Shown: one piece after another, positions 15,193-22,816 of the stretch
Layout: every line of letters starts with the position of its first letter
Position numbering within the stretch: position 1 is the first letter of the stretch
Assembly (NCBI GenBank): GCA_934630445.1
Contig: CAKTWY010000004.1
Location: 1-32,745 of the forward strand
Source: an uncultured Eubacteriales bacterium
GTDB lineage: Bacteria; Bacillota; Clostridia; Oscillospirales; Butyricicoccaceae
Length of the DNA stretch: 32,745 nucleotides
Direction: 5' to 3'
The notes under the pieces: generated by a model
What the model saw: the letters and a program-made list of their open reading frames with translations, nothing else
Database searches by the model: none
Told to the model about the DNA's origin: nothing
Program-made: the position numbers and the translations under genes

Positions 15193-17431
15193 TGTGATTT
15201 CCTTTCTTTTTCTGCGTTGTGCCGCTACCGGACAAAAGCTCGCGCGCAGCCTCAATATTCCGTTTTTCAAGCATGCGCAGGCGGACCGACGTCTGTGCCG
15301 CTGAACCGTCATTGCGTCTGCCCTGCGCGGCGTCAATCGCAGCGCAGAGCTTTTCTTCGCTCAGCTTTTCCAGCGGGATACAGAGCTTTGAGCCGATATA
15401 TTTGATAAAGCTGTCCACCTTTACATCATATGAAATTCCAATAACCGGTACGCCGCCAATCGCTGCAAATACCAGCGCGTGCAGGCGCATGGCCGCCACC
15501 GTCTGCATGCGTGAGATCATCGCGATCGTCACGTCGACCGGGTAGCGGTTGCGGATCACATAGTGTGGGATTTTGAGCCCATCGGCGGCGGACTGGGCCG
15601 GCGCGATATCCTTCGGCATCTCGATGGGCAAAAAGACGGGGGTCAGGCCGTAGCGCGCATAGGCGTACTCCGCCGCGCGCGTAATGCTCTCCGGCTGGTC
15701 AAAGGTGCGCCAGCTGCGCAGACAGAAGCAGATGTATCTGCCGTGCGGCGGAATGCCCTCAACCGCGAAGGCCGCGTCCGTCTGCACATCCGGCGCCGGC
15801 ACGATGTTCATAGTCGGATCGGCCGCAATGCGGATATCGGGCTTCGTCACGCCCATGCGAACCAGCTCATCACGCGAGGTATCGTCGCGCAGGGTGATGA
15901 TATCTACAGACTGATTCAAAATGCGCGCAGCGGCGCGGCGGTTGCGCTCCTCGTGTACGGGGCCGATGCCGCAGCCGTACATAATGATACGGCACCCCAG
16001 TTGCTTCGCCGCCCATAGGGTAAACAGGTAAAAATAAAGCGACCGGCTTGAAGTGGAATCCTGAATGAGGCTTCCGCCGCCGTTAATGAATATTTTTGCG
16101 CGGGCCAGGCGATATAAAAAGGCAGGAACGTTAAAAATATAAAAGGAATTAACGCGGTTGATCAGCCGCGTCTCGTCCGGCGAGCGCGAGGTGACAAAAA
16201 GAGGCATGTCCGGATCGATCTCATTCATCTCTGTAATAATGGCCTTCAGAATCGCCTCGTCGCCGGAATTCCCACGCCCATAGGCGCCGCAGATCACTGC
16301 GCCGCGACGGCCCTTGTCCTCGCGGCGCAGGACGATCTCATAAATTTCCTGCTGACGGACACACGTCGCGTCGAGAGAAAATTCGCGCGACGCCTTTTCG
16401 TAAAAATGCGACGCCATATCCGTGCGTAACTTTTTATCCGCCGCCAGCTTCTCAATAGCGGCGGTAAGCGCGTCTACATCTCCCGGGCGGAACACCAGCC
16501 CGTCCACGCCGTTGGTCACAACGTCCGGCAGAGCGCCCACGCTCGAAACGATCGTCGCACACTTCTCCCGCGCGCCCTCCAGCACGGAATATGGAAACCC
16601 CTCCGACAGAGAGCAGAGAACGTTGATCTGTACGGTGCTGAAAAATTCCGCCATGCCCCGCACCCAGCCGAGGAACCACACCTTGTCCTGCACGCCAAGC
16701 TCAAGCGCCAGCGCGCGAAGCGCCGCGCTCTCCTCCCCCTCGCCCGCAATGGCAAGCCGCAGGTCTGGAAATTTGGACGCCGCGGATGCAAAGGCGTGAA
16801 TCAGCGAGCGGATATCCTTGACCGCGGTCAGGCGCGCTGCGACTCCAATGACGACATCCTCCTCCCTGCAGGAAAAACCGAGCGCGCGATAGTACGCCGC
16901 GCGGTCGACGTGCGGCGTTTCCCCTTCAAAGGAGATGCCGTTGTTCAGCGGAAAAATCTTCTGCGGGTCAAAGCCGCGCTCAATAAGCATACGCGCGAGG
17001 CTGTCGGACACCGTCACCCGGTAGTCAAGCATGCGAAGCGCCACGGTGTTAAGCGCGCCGAAGGTGAACTGTTTGATCTTGCTGTGCATATAGTCCAAGC
17101 GGTAGTCCGAGTGGACAGTCGTGACGACAGGGATACCGCGAAGCGCCTTCATCACGACGCCCATCGTATTCGCCTTCGCCCCATGGCAGTGCAGCATATC
17201 CGGCTGAAATGCATCGATCTCGCGCAGCAGCATGCGCACATCGGACAAAGGCATTTTATTGTGAATGACGGTGGTATCGATCCCAGCTGCCGCCGCGTCC
17301 TGCGCAAACTGCCCCTCGCGGAAGCTTATCAGGCGGATATCGTTTGTTTTTGCCATGCTCGCCACCAGGGTCAGGACGTGCGTTTTGGCGCCGCCGACAT
17401 CTCCGCCGCCAATCAGGTGCATGATTTTCAT
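15185..17431 (-). CDS. csaB: Fusion of GT4 glycosyltransferase and polysaccharide pyruvyltransferase (CsaB)
   Basis: A 748-aa two-domain protein. Residues 1 to about 370 form a GT4 glycosyltransferase: an N-terminal MKIMHLIGGGDVGGAKTHV donor/acceptor fold start, and the EX7E motif at Glu277/Glu285 in SEGFPYSVLE. From about 378 to the end is a CsaB-type polysaccharide pyruvyltransferase, beginning GAVICGAYGRGNSGDEAIL and containing INGGGSLIQD and YGCGIGPV. CsaB proteins transfer pyruvate from PEP to a cell-wall polysaccharide sugar, which then binds SLH domains of S-layer proteins. The fusion suggests that one protein adds and caps a sugar. No frameshift is involved: the frame is continuous. 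ATG 17431 has GAGGAG 6 nt upstream. It is divergent from the flippase gene. Confidence 0.92.
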   Translation of the reverse strand: MKIMHLIGGGDVGGAKTHVLTLVASMAKTNDIRLISFREGQFAQDAAAAGIDTTVIHNKMPLSDVRMLLREIDAFQPDMLHCHGAKANTMGVVMKALRGIPVVTTVHSDYRLDYMHSKIKQFTFGALNTVALRMLDYRVTVSDSLARMLIERGFDPQKIFPLNNGISFEGETPHVDRAAYYRALGFSCREEDVVIGVAARLTAVKDIRSLIHAFASAASKFPDLRLAIAGEGEESAALRALALELGVQDKVWFLGWVRGMAEFFSTVQINVLCSLSEGFPYSVLEGAREKCATIVSSVGALPDVVTNGVDGLVFRPGDVDALTAAIEKLAADKKLRTDMASHFYEKASREFSLDATCVRQQEIYEIVLRREDKGRRGAVICGAYGRGNSGDEAILKAIITEMNEIDPDMPLFVTSRSPDETRLINRVNSFYIFNVPAFLYRLARAKIFINGGGSLIQDSTSSRSLYFYLFTLWAAKQLGCRIIMYGCGIGPVHEERNRRAAARILNQSVDIITLRDDTSRDELVRMGVTKPDIRIAADPTMNIVPAPDVQTDAAFAVEGIPPHGRYICFCLRSWRTFDQPESITRAAEYAYARYGLTPVFLPIEMPKDIAPAQSAADGLKIPHYVIRNRYPVDVTIAMISRMQTVAAMRLHALVFAAIGGVPVIGISYDVKVDSFIKYIGSKLCIPLEKLSEEKLCAAIDAAQGRRNDGSAAQTSVRLRMLEKRNIEAARELLSGSGTTQKKKGNHNG

Positions 17432-17453
17432 CGTTCTGCTCCTCAAACGTTAT

Positions 17454-17490
17454 TTGCTATTGAAGGGAATTTATGTATAATAGAATTATA
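17454..17490. promoter_or_regulatory. Candidate divergent promoters between csaB fusion and flippase genes
   Basis: On the plus strand TTGCTA (17454-17459), 16 bp and TATAAT (17476-17481) form a plausible promoter with a leader of about 220 nt to the flippase start. On the minus strand TATAAT (plus positions 17490-17485) would give a leader of about 47 nt for the csaB fusion, but its -35 is poor. The two -10 boxes are only 3 bp apart, so the polymerases would compete. Confidence 0.4.
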
Positions 17491-17491
17491 G

Positions 17492-17507
17492 CTGTCTGCC
17501 TGTCTGC
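17492..17507. repeat. Tandem 8-bp repeat in the divergent intergenic region
   Basis: CTGTCTGC occurs twice in direct succession (17492-17499, 17500-17507), followed by the palindrome TGCATGCA. It lies in the upstream region of the minus-strand csaB fusion gene. The rest of 17508-17700 is GC-rich, then AT-rich sequence with no gene. Confidence 0.6.
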
Positions 17508-17707
17508 ATGCAGTTCCTGACGGATGCATGCGCTGCGCTGAAGCCGCCCTGCGGTGGCACGGCCAGCGCGCCGTTTCAGAGACACCGCATACAGGATGTT
17601 ACAACAATTGCTTTTTCATTAATTTATTATATCCCACCCGGGAAGCGCGGTCAACAAACGCCTGTGAAAATTGCGGCCTGAGAGCCGATCTGTCTGGAGT
17701 GCTTGAT

Positions 17708-19168
17708 GTGAACGAGAAACCCAACCGTATGACGCGCGACGCGCTCACTTTCCTTCCGGCAAAAATCGTGGAAGGTATTCTTCTGATGCTGGCGACGTCG
17801 CTCTATTCCGATCTTTTTACGCTTGACGCAAACGGCGCCTATGTCATTGTAAACACCACCGTGCTTTTCGGATATCTGGTGCTTGCAGGATGGCTGACGA
17901 ACGCCTGCACAAGATTTGTCGCAGAGGAACTGAAAAACGGTCACGGAAGGTCGTTCTATTCCACGGCGATGGGTTCATATCTGGTCATCACCCTTTCGGT
18001 CTGGGTCGTCTCCGGCGCGGCCTATGCTTTATCCGGCAACGGCGTATGGCTTGCCGGGGCCGCGATGTTTTCCACCTACTTCGCTTTTCAGATGTTAAAC
18101 GCCATGCTCGTGCAGACAGGCAGGATCCGTTGGAGCGTCGTGCTCTCCATCTCTTCCGCCGCGATCAAGCTTTTTTTCGTTCTGTCTGTCGCGCAGCTTT
18201 TAAAGCGCGAGCTCACGACGCCTTATGCGGCGATCTTCGCCGCGGTGGCGGGCGATCTGATCGCATCCGTTTTTGCGCTCGGCGCGCTCGGTATCCCACG
18301 CTTTTTTTCTTTGCGCGGTATCTCCGGGCAGATGTTGTCCGCGTTTCTGAAATTCGGCTTTCCGCTCATCGGTGTGAGCGTCGCGGTCGGAACGCTCAAT
18401 ATGATCGATCGGTATCTGATCGCGCTTTTTTACGACAATGCGCAGACCGCCGTGTATGGGCAAAATTATTCCATCGCTTCCAGTATTTTCAATATGATCA
18501 TGGCAGGCGTGATGCGCGGGGTGTATCCGGCGGTACTCGGCGCATGGCGGCAGGGCGGCGAGCGCGCGGCCAAGCCGCTTCTAGATTCCGGCGTGCGGCT
18601 GTATCTGTTGATCGCCGCTCCTGCTGCAGCGGGCCTTGCTGCGGTCTGTTACCCGCTCTCACGTTTTATCTTTTTTTCCAAAAGCGAATACCATGCCTGC
18701 GCACCCGTCATCGCTCTGACAGCTGCCGCGATGTTTTTTATGGGGCTTACGGAATATGCAAACAAGGCCTGGGAGCTGACAAAAAAAACAGTGCCTGTGT
18801 TGCAGAACAGCGCTTTCGCCGCCGCGGTAAAAATCGTCTCGAGCCTGATCCTTCTACCGCTGGTCGGCGTCAACGGCGCGGCATGGGGTACTTTGTGCGC
18901 GTTCATCTCTTATTTTCTCCTCTCCGCGCTGCGGGCACGGAAGATCTTTCTCTTCTCTGTGGCCAGGAAATCGCTGGCCAACATCGCACTTGCTACGGCG
19001 GCCTGTTTCCTGGCGGCATGGGGCGTATCCCATCTCCCCTTTGCGCCGGTTGTGACGCTGATCCTTGCCTGCGCAGCTGGTGCGGGCGCATACGGAATCG
19101 TGATCTTACTAACGCGTGAAGCAAAAGACGAGCTCGGCGCGTTTATGAAGATATTACGCAGGCGCTGA
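17708..19168 (+). CDS. Polysaccharide flippase, MATE/MVF (RfbX/Wzx-like)
   Basis: Inner-membrane lipid-linked oligosaccharide flippase, 486 aa, with about 12-14 hydrophobic segments spread over its whole length. Helical segments such as GYLVLAGWLTNACTRF near the N-terminus and GVNGAAWGTLCAFISYF near the C-terminus resemble the polysaccharide biosynthesis export family. The likely start is GTG 17708, 8 nt after GGAG; ATG 17729, seven codons later, is the alternative. Longer upstream frames give no membrane-like sequence. With csaB diverging from it and an O-antigen ligase-like gene downstream, it fits the transporter role of CsaA-like proteins next to csaB in Bacillus. That functional link is an inference from position. 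Confidence 0.87.
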   Translation: MNEKPNRMTRDALTFLPAKIVEGILLMLATSLYSDLFTLDANGAYVIVNTTVLFGYLVLAGWLTNACTRFVAEELKNGHGRSFYSTAMGSYLVITLSVWVVSGAAYALSGNGVWLAGAAMFSTYFAFQMLNAMLVQTGRIRWSVVLSISSAAIKLFFVLSVAQLLKRELTTPYAAIFAAVAGDLIASVFALGALGIPRFFSLRGISGQMLSAFLKFGFPLIGVSVAVGTLNMIDRYLIALFYDNAQTAVYGQNYSIASSIFNMIMAGVMRGVYPAVLGAWRQGGERAAKPLLDSGVRLYLLIAAPAAAGLAAVCYPLSRFIFFSKSEYHACAPVIALTAAAMFFMGLTEYANKAWELTKKTVPVLQNSAFAAAVKIVSSLILLPLVGVNGAAWGTLCAFISYFLLSALRARKIFLFSVARKSLANIALATAACFLAAWGVSHLPFAPVVTLILACAAGAGAYGIVILLTREAKDELGAFMKILRRR

Positions 19169-19213
19169 ACAAAAGCGCGCCTGTAAAAAACAATCTGGAG
19201 GAACGAACAAAAC

Positions 19214-19723
19214 ATGAAAGTAATCGATCAGAAGGGCCGCCTTTTCGGCCTAATCAACGTAGTGGATCTGCTTGTGCTCCTGGCAGTGGTCGCGGTCATC
19301 GGCGGTATCGCGTGGAAGCTGTTTGCCCCCGCCGTGACCGACGCGATCGCACCGGAAGTCGGCATGACAACGACCTTCCGCGTGCGCGGCGCCACGCCCT
19401 TTCTCGTGAGCGAGATTGAGAAAAAACACGATACGCTCATCGGCGCAAAACTCGTCAACGGCAACGAGTATATTGACGCCACCATTGAAAGTATTGAGAT
19501 CACGGATTATGTCCAGCAGGTGACCACGGCCGACGGACGCATTGTGGACGCACTCGACTCGACGAAGAAAGATATCCTGATCGTCACAAAATCAAAAGTC
19601 GCCAAAGGCACAGCCACGCCGAAAATTGGCAATCAGGATGTGCGCGTTGGCCGTACCTTTACCCTCAAAACACAGACGTTTGAAACGATCGGGAATATTG
19701 AATCGGTGGTTTTGGATGATTGA
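19214..19723 (+). CDS. DUF4330 membrane-anchored protein
   Basis: Protein of 169 aa matching the DUF4330 pattern, of unknown function. The N-terminus MKVIDQKGRLFGLINVVDL leads into one membrane helix (about residues 17-36), followed by an extracytoplasmic domain of about 130 residues with a VRGATPFLVSEIEK motif and beta-rich sequence. ATG 19214 lies 12 nt after GGAGG, a slightly long spacing. Its last codons overlap the O-antigen ligase-like start by 8 bp, which ties it to polymer assembly or export. A role as a membrane accessory to the flippase or ligase is possible, but nothing in the sequence proves it. Confidence 0.85.
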   Translation: MKVIDQKGRLFGLINVVDLLVLLAVVAVIGGIAWKLFAPAVTDAIAPEVGMTTTFRVRGATPFLVSEIEKKHDTLIGAKLVNGNEYIDATIESIEITDYVQQVTTADGRIVDALDSTKKDILIVTKSKVAKGTATPKIGNQDVRVGRTFTLKTQTFETIGNIESVVLDD

Positions 19724-21314
19724 CCTGTACAAACATTCTTATCTTGCACGCCTGATCGCCCTGCTCACGCTGTGGTATCGTGAAGGCGCTTTCTGCCGTG
19801 CCGGAAAGCGGCTGGCCGCATATTACAGCATATCGCGCACCCGCACGCTCGTTGAGCGCTTTGCCTGGACGGAAAACCGCGCCGTCGCAGGCCGATACGG
19901 TGCGGCGTTTGCATCGCTGCGCGATATCTGCGTAAGAATCGGGGATATCCTGCGCCAAAGCCTGTTCTACAGGCTCCTCTGCGCTGTCCGCAGCGGCTTT
20001 TATCGCATCAGTGCGGGCAGCATCGTTTTGAGCGCGCTGAAAAAGCTGGGGCTTAAGCGACTCGTCATTATCTGCTTCGCCTTCTACATGCCGATCGACT
20101 ATGTGATGCGAAATGTGCTCCCTATTCCTTTTCTCGCGTCCGTATGGGATGAGCTTTTCATCATCTTCGGTATCGGTTTTGTCCTGTGGCGCCGGATGCT
20201 GCGGCAAAGCGACGCGCTGCGGCGTGAAACGCCGCTCGATGGTTACCTTCTCCTTTTTATAGGGATCGGATTTTTCCTCATGTGCGCCGTCTCGCCCAGC
20301 ATGCCGATCGCAATCGACGGCTACCGTGCGGTGGTTCAATATCTCGTCTGGTTTTTCATCATGATCCGGCTGATTGAGGACGACGGGGATTTCAAGACGT
20401 TCTACTTTTCTTTCCTGGTGATGTCGCTCTTCATCGGCGCGCATGGCGTTTACCAGTATATCGTCGGCGTACCGATCCCCGCAAGCTGGGTCGCACAGGC
20501 AGAGATGGGCGTGCGCACACGCGTGTTCTCCATCACCGGCAGCCCGAATGTGCTGGGGTCGTTTCTTGTAATGGCGGCGCCCTTTTCCGCCGCGCTTATT
20601 TATTATTTCAAAAATAAATGGCTCAAACTCCTCGCATGGGGGATGACGGGCGGTATGCTTCTGGCGCTGCTGTTCACCTTTTCCCGTGGGGCATGGGTCG
20701 GCATCGTCGTAACGGTTCTGCTCTTTTCCCTGCTGGTCGACCGCAGGCTCATTCTTCTGATGGGCGCGGGCATTGCTGGCATCCTCGTTGCAGTGCCGTC
20801 GATCACCAGCCGCATCCAGTTTTTGTTCACCTCCGATTATGTGGAGGCCTCAACGCGGGGTGGGCGCAGCATCCGCTGGGAAACAGGCATGAACCTGCTG
20901 CACGACGCAAACGAATTTCTCGGTTTCGGTCTGGGCCGTTTTGGCGGCGCGGTGGCAATGCAGAACAAGGTCATCGAAGAGACGGAAGAATTCAAGTATT
21001 TCTATATGGATAACTACTATTTAAAAACCGCTGTGGAGATGGGTTATCTCGGCCTTGCCATTTTCATCGTTCTGCTCATCGGTCTTATTTTATGGTGCCT
21101 GCGCAGTGTCATCCGCTCACGTCTGGCAGGGAACGGCAATTACGTACTGATATGCGGTATGTTCTCCGGCCTTTGCGGTGTACTGACGCACTGCTATTTT
21201 GAAAATATTTTTGAGGTGCCGTACATGGTGGCCTATTTCTGGGGCATTGCAGCCGCGGTCCTGTACGTGGGATTGTTTCAGAACAAGCGGCAGAGCGCTG
21301 CAAGGTCGGACTAA
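19716..21314 (+). CDS. O-antigen ligase/polymerase-like membrane protein (Wzy_C)
   Basis: Polytopic membrane protein, 532 aa, of the O-antigen ligase or polymerase family. In Gram-positive bacteria such proteins join or attach cell-wall polysaccharide on the outer face of the membrane. The family core is seen in ITGSPNVLGSFLVM, FTFSRGAWVGIVVTVLL and the external loop with GFGLGRFGGAV and MDNYYLKTAVEMGYLGL. About 105 residues of basic, mainly cytoplasmic-looking sequence precede the first membrane helix, which is longer than usual. The start ATG 19716 is inside the DUF4330 gene; the ribosome binding site (GGTGG) is weak, so translation may depend on coupling. Polymerase versus ligase cannot be decided. 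Confidence 0.87.
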   Translation: MIDLYKHSYLARLIALLTLWYREGAFCRAGKRLAAYYSISRTRTLVERFAWTENRAVAGRYGAAFASLRDICVRIGDILRQSLFYRLLCAVRSGFYRISAGSIVLSALKKLGLKRLVIICFAFYMPIDYVMRNVLPIPFLASVWDELFIIFGIGFVLWRRMLRQSDALRRETPLDGYLLLFIGIGFFLMCAVSPSMPIAIDGYRAVVQYLVWFFIMIRLIEDDGDFKTFYFSFLVMSLFIGAHGVYQYIVGVPIPASWVAQAEMGVRTRVFSITGSPNVLGSFLVMAAPFSAALIYYFKNKWLKLLAWGMTGGMLLALLFTFSRGAWVGIVVTVLLFSLLVDRRLILLMGAGIAGILVAVPSITSRIQFLFTSDYVEASTRGGRSIRWETGMNLLHDANEFLGFGLGRFGGAVAMQNKVIEETEEFKYFYMDNYYLKTAVEMGYLGLAIFIVLLIGLILWCLRSVIRSRLAGNGNYVLICGMFSGLCGVLTHCYFENIFEVPYMVAYFWGIAAAVLYVGLFQNKRQSAARSD

Positions 21315-21396
21315 ACGCCCTCTCTTCCCCGCGCCGGCGGGTGCAGACAGCATTTTTCAGACGCCGCTGAACCAAATGCAGGATGGTGACGAACTT

Positions 21397-22278
21397 ATGC
21401 TATCTCAGACCAATGTCAAAAGCATTCTTTCCCCGGTCAGACATCCGGAGGAACTATACGGTGCGCATTTTGCCTTTGACGTCTACCGCGGCTGTCCGCA
21501 CGCATGCATCTACTGCGCCGCAGCCAGCGACACCTATGATCTGGATGCCCCCGACGTTATCATTGATGCAAAGGTAAATGCCGTAGAGCTGCTTGCCCAG
21601 GAGCTTGTCAGTAAAAAGGAAAAATGCCTTATCGCCACCGGCGTTCTGTCGGATCCCTACTGCCAGGCTGAAGAGCGCTTCATGCTCACGCGCATGGCGT
21701 GCGAGTGTGTGCTGCGCCATGGTTTTCACCTGCACATCTGCACAAAAAGCGATATGATTCTGCGCGATATCGACATCTTCAAACGGTATAAGCAGCAGCT
21801 TTCCGTCTCCTTTTCTTTCACAGCATTCAACGAAAAGACCGCGCTCGCACTTGAGCCGGACGCTCCGGCCCCCGTATGGCGTTTTGACGCCATGCGGGAG
21901 CTCTCGCGCCTTGGCATCGTGTGCGGGGCGGTCTTTTCTCCTGTTCTGCCGTTTTTGACAGATACGGAGGAAAATCTGCAGACGCTCATTACCGCATGCG
22001 CCGCATGCGGCGCGCAGTTTGTGACCGCCTTTTATGGCATCAACATCACCGAGCGGCAGAGAAAATATTTTTACCGCCGGCTGGAGGCATGCCGCCCCGG
22101 TCTGGCCGAACGCTATGCGGCGGTCTTCGGCGGAGAGCACGTTTGCCTCTCGCCGTATGCCAAAGACCTTTCTCCCTTCTGCCGCAGCCTCGCCCAACGC
22201 CATCACATGGGGTACGGCATGCGCGCGGCCGCCGCCCGCATCAGCGGCGGCGAGCAGCTCTCGCTTTTCGAGGAATAA
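21397..22278 (+). CDS. SPL-family radical SAM protein
   Basis: Radical SAM enzyme, 293 aa, of the broad COG1533/spore photoproduct lyase-related group. The [4Fe-4S] motif is C33-x3-C37-x2-C40 in YRGCPHACIYC. LIATGVLSDPYCQAEERF and HICTKSD are the usual barrel segments of this family. The start at ATG 21397 has a modest GGTGA upstream; ATG 21376 is a possible alternative. True spore photoproduct lyases are larger and have other conserved cysteines, so DNA repair should not be assumed: the function is unknown. It lies 82 bp after the ligase-like gene on the same strand and 220 bp before the ATPase operon, with no obvious link to either. Confidence 0.85.
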   Translation: MLSQTNVKSILSPVRHPEELYGAHFAFDVYRGCPHACIYCAAASDTYDLDAPDVIIDAKVNAVELLAQELVSKKEKCLIATGVLSDPYCQAEERFMLTRMACECVLRHGFHLHICTKSDMILRDIDIFKRYKQQLSVSFSFTAFNEKTALALEPDAPAPVWRFDAMRELSRLGIVCGAVFSPVLPFLTDTEENLQTLITACAACGAQFVTAFYGINITERQRKYFYRRLEACRPGLAERYAAVFGGEHVCLSPYAKDLSPFCRSLAQRHHMGYGMRAAAARISGGEQLSLFEE

Positions 22279-22357
22279 ATTTCCTGTCGGTTTTCTTCGC
22301 GGCCGTTTTCATTCGACACATTTTATAAAGTTTAATGATTTTTCAGCGGATTCCTGT

Positions 22358-22386
22358 TTGACTTATATTTTTGAGTATGGTATCTT
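22358..22386 (+). promoter_or_regulatory. Promoter of the V/A-type ATPase operon
   Basis: TTGACT (22358-22363), a 17-bp spacer and TATCTT (22381-22386) with the extended -10 element TGG directly before it. Initiation near 22393 would give a leader of about 110 nt. Confidence 0.72.
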
Positions 22387-22460
22387 TAAACATGAAATAT
22401 TTGGAAATCCCTGCGTTTTTTGTACAAAAGCCATTTTTTGTGCATACTATCCTGGAATGG

Positions 22461-22482
22461 CCCGTATTCTGCGCGGGTTTTT
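22461..22482 (+). promoter_or_regulatory. Terminator-like hairpin in the ATPase operon leader
   Basis: CCCG (22461-22464) pairs with CGGG (22474-22477), extended by one T-G wobble, and is followed by five T. It lies 20 nt before the first start codon. The stem is short, so attenuation is only a possibility. Confidence 0.3.
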
Positions 22483-22501
22483 CGAATTGAGAGGTGAAGA
22501 G

Positions 22502-22816
22502 ATGTCTTTGGATGCGATTAAAAAAATTTCAGAGGCGGAAAACGCTGCCGAGAGCAAACGCGCTGCGGCCCAGGCTGAAGCACGTCAAATGGCTGCAAAA
22601 ATGGAAGCTGACGGCAACCTTATGATAGAGACCGCACGGGAAGAAGCGTACGAAAAAGTACGCGCGCTGGCCGCGCAGGCGCGCAGCCGCGGCGAACAGG
22701 CGGCAATGCAGATCCGGCAGCGCACAGCGCTTGAATGCGAAAACCTCGAGCGCGCCGCCTCCGTACGCATGGATCAGGCGGTCGGAATCATTACCGAAAG
22801 GATCGTGAACGGCTGA
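22502..22816 (+). CDS. ntpF: V/A-type ATPase subunit H/G (peripheral stalk)
   Basis: Peripheral stalk subunit, 104 aa, equivalent to NtpF of E. hirae or AhaH of archaea. It is almost entirely one coiled coil rich in Ala, Glu, Arg and Gln with heptad-like spacing, and pairs with subunit E to hold the catalytic head. The start ATG 22502 follows GAGAGGTGAAGAG and gives the usual N-terminus with IKKISEAENAAE. An in-frame ATG at 22457 would add 15 residues but lacks a ribosome binding site. Its stop shares one base with the start of the next gene (TGATG). Identification rests on size, coiled-coil character and first place in the operon. Confidence 0.85.
   Translation: MSLDAIKKISEAENAAESKRAAAQAEARQMAAKMEADGNLMIETAREEAYEKVRALAAQARSRGEQAAMQIRQRTALECENLERAASVRMDQAVGIITERIVNG

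Noticed and set aside
17890..19119. A 409-codon open frame inside the flippase gene on the same strand
   Set aside because: It is very rich in Arg and Cys, has no family pattern and lacks membrane segments, whereas the other frame gives a clear flippase. It is a GC-driven shadow.
22457..22459. In-frame ATG 15 codons before the chosen ntpF start
   Set aside because: No ribosome binding site and an atypical N-terminus; ATG 22502 has GAGAGGTGAAGAG.
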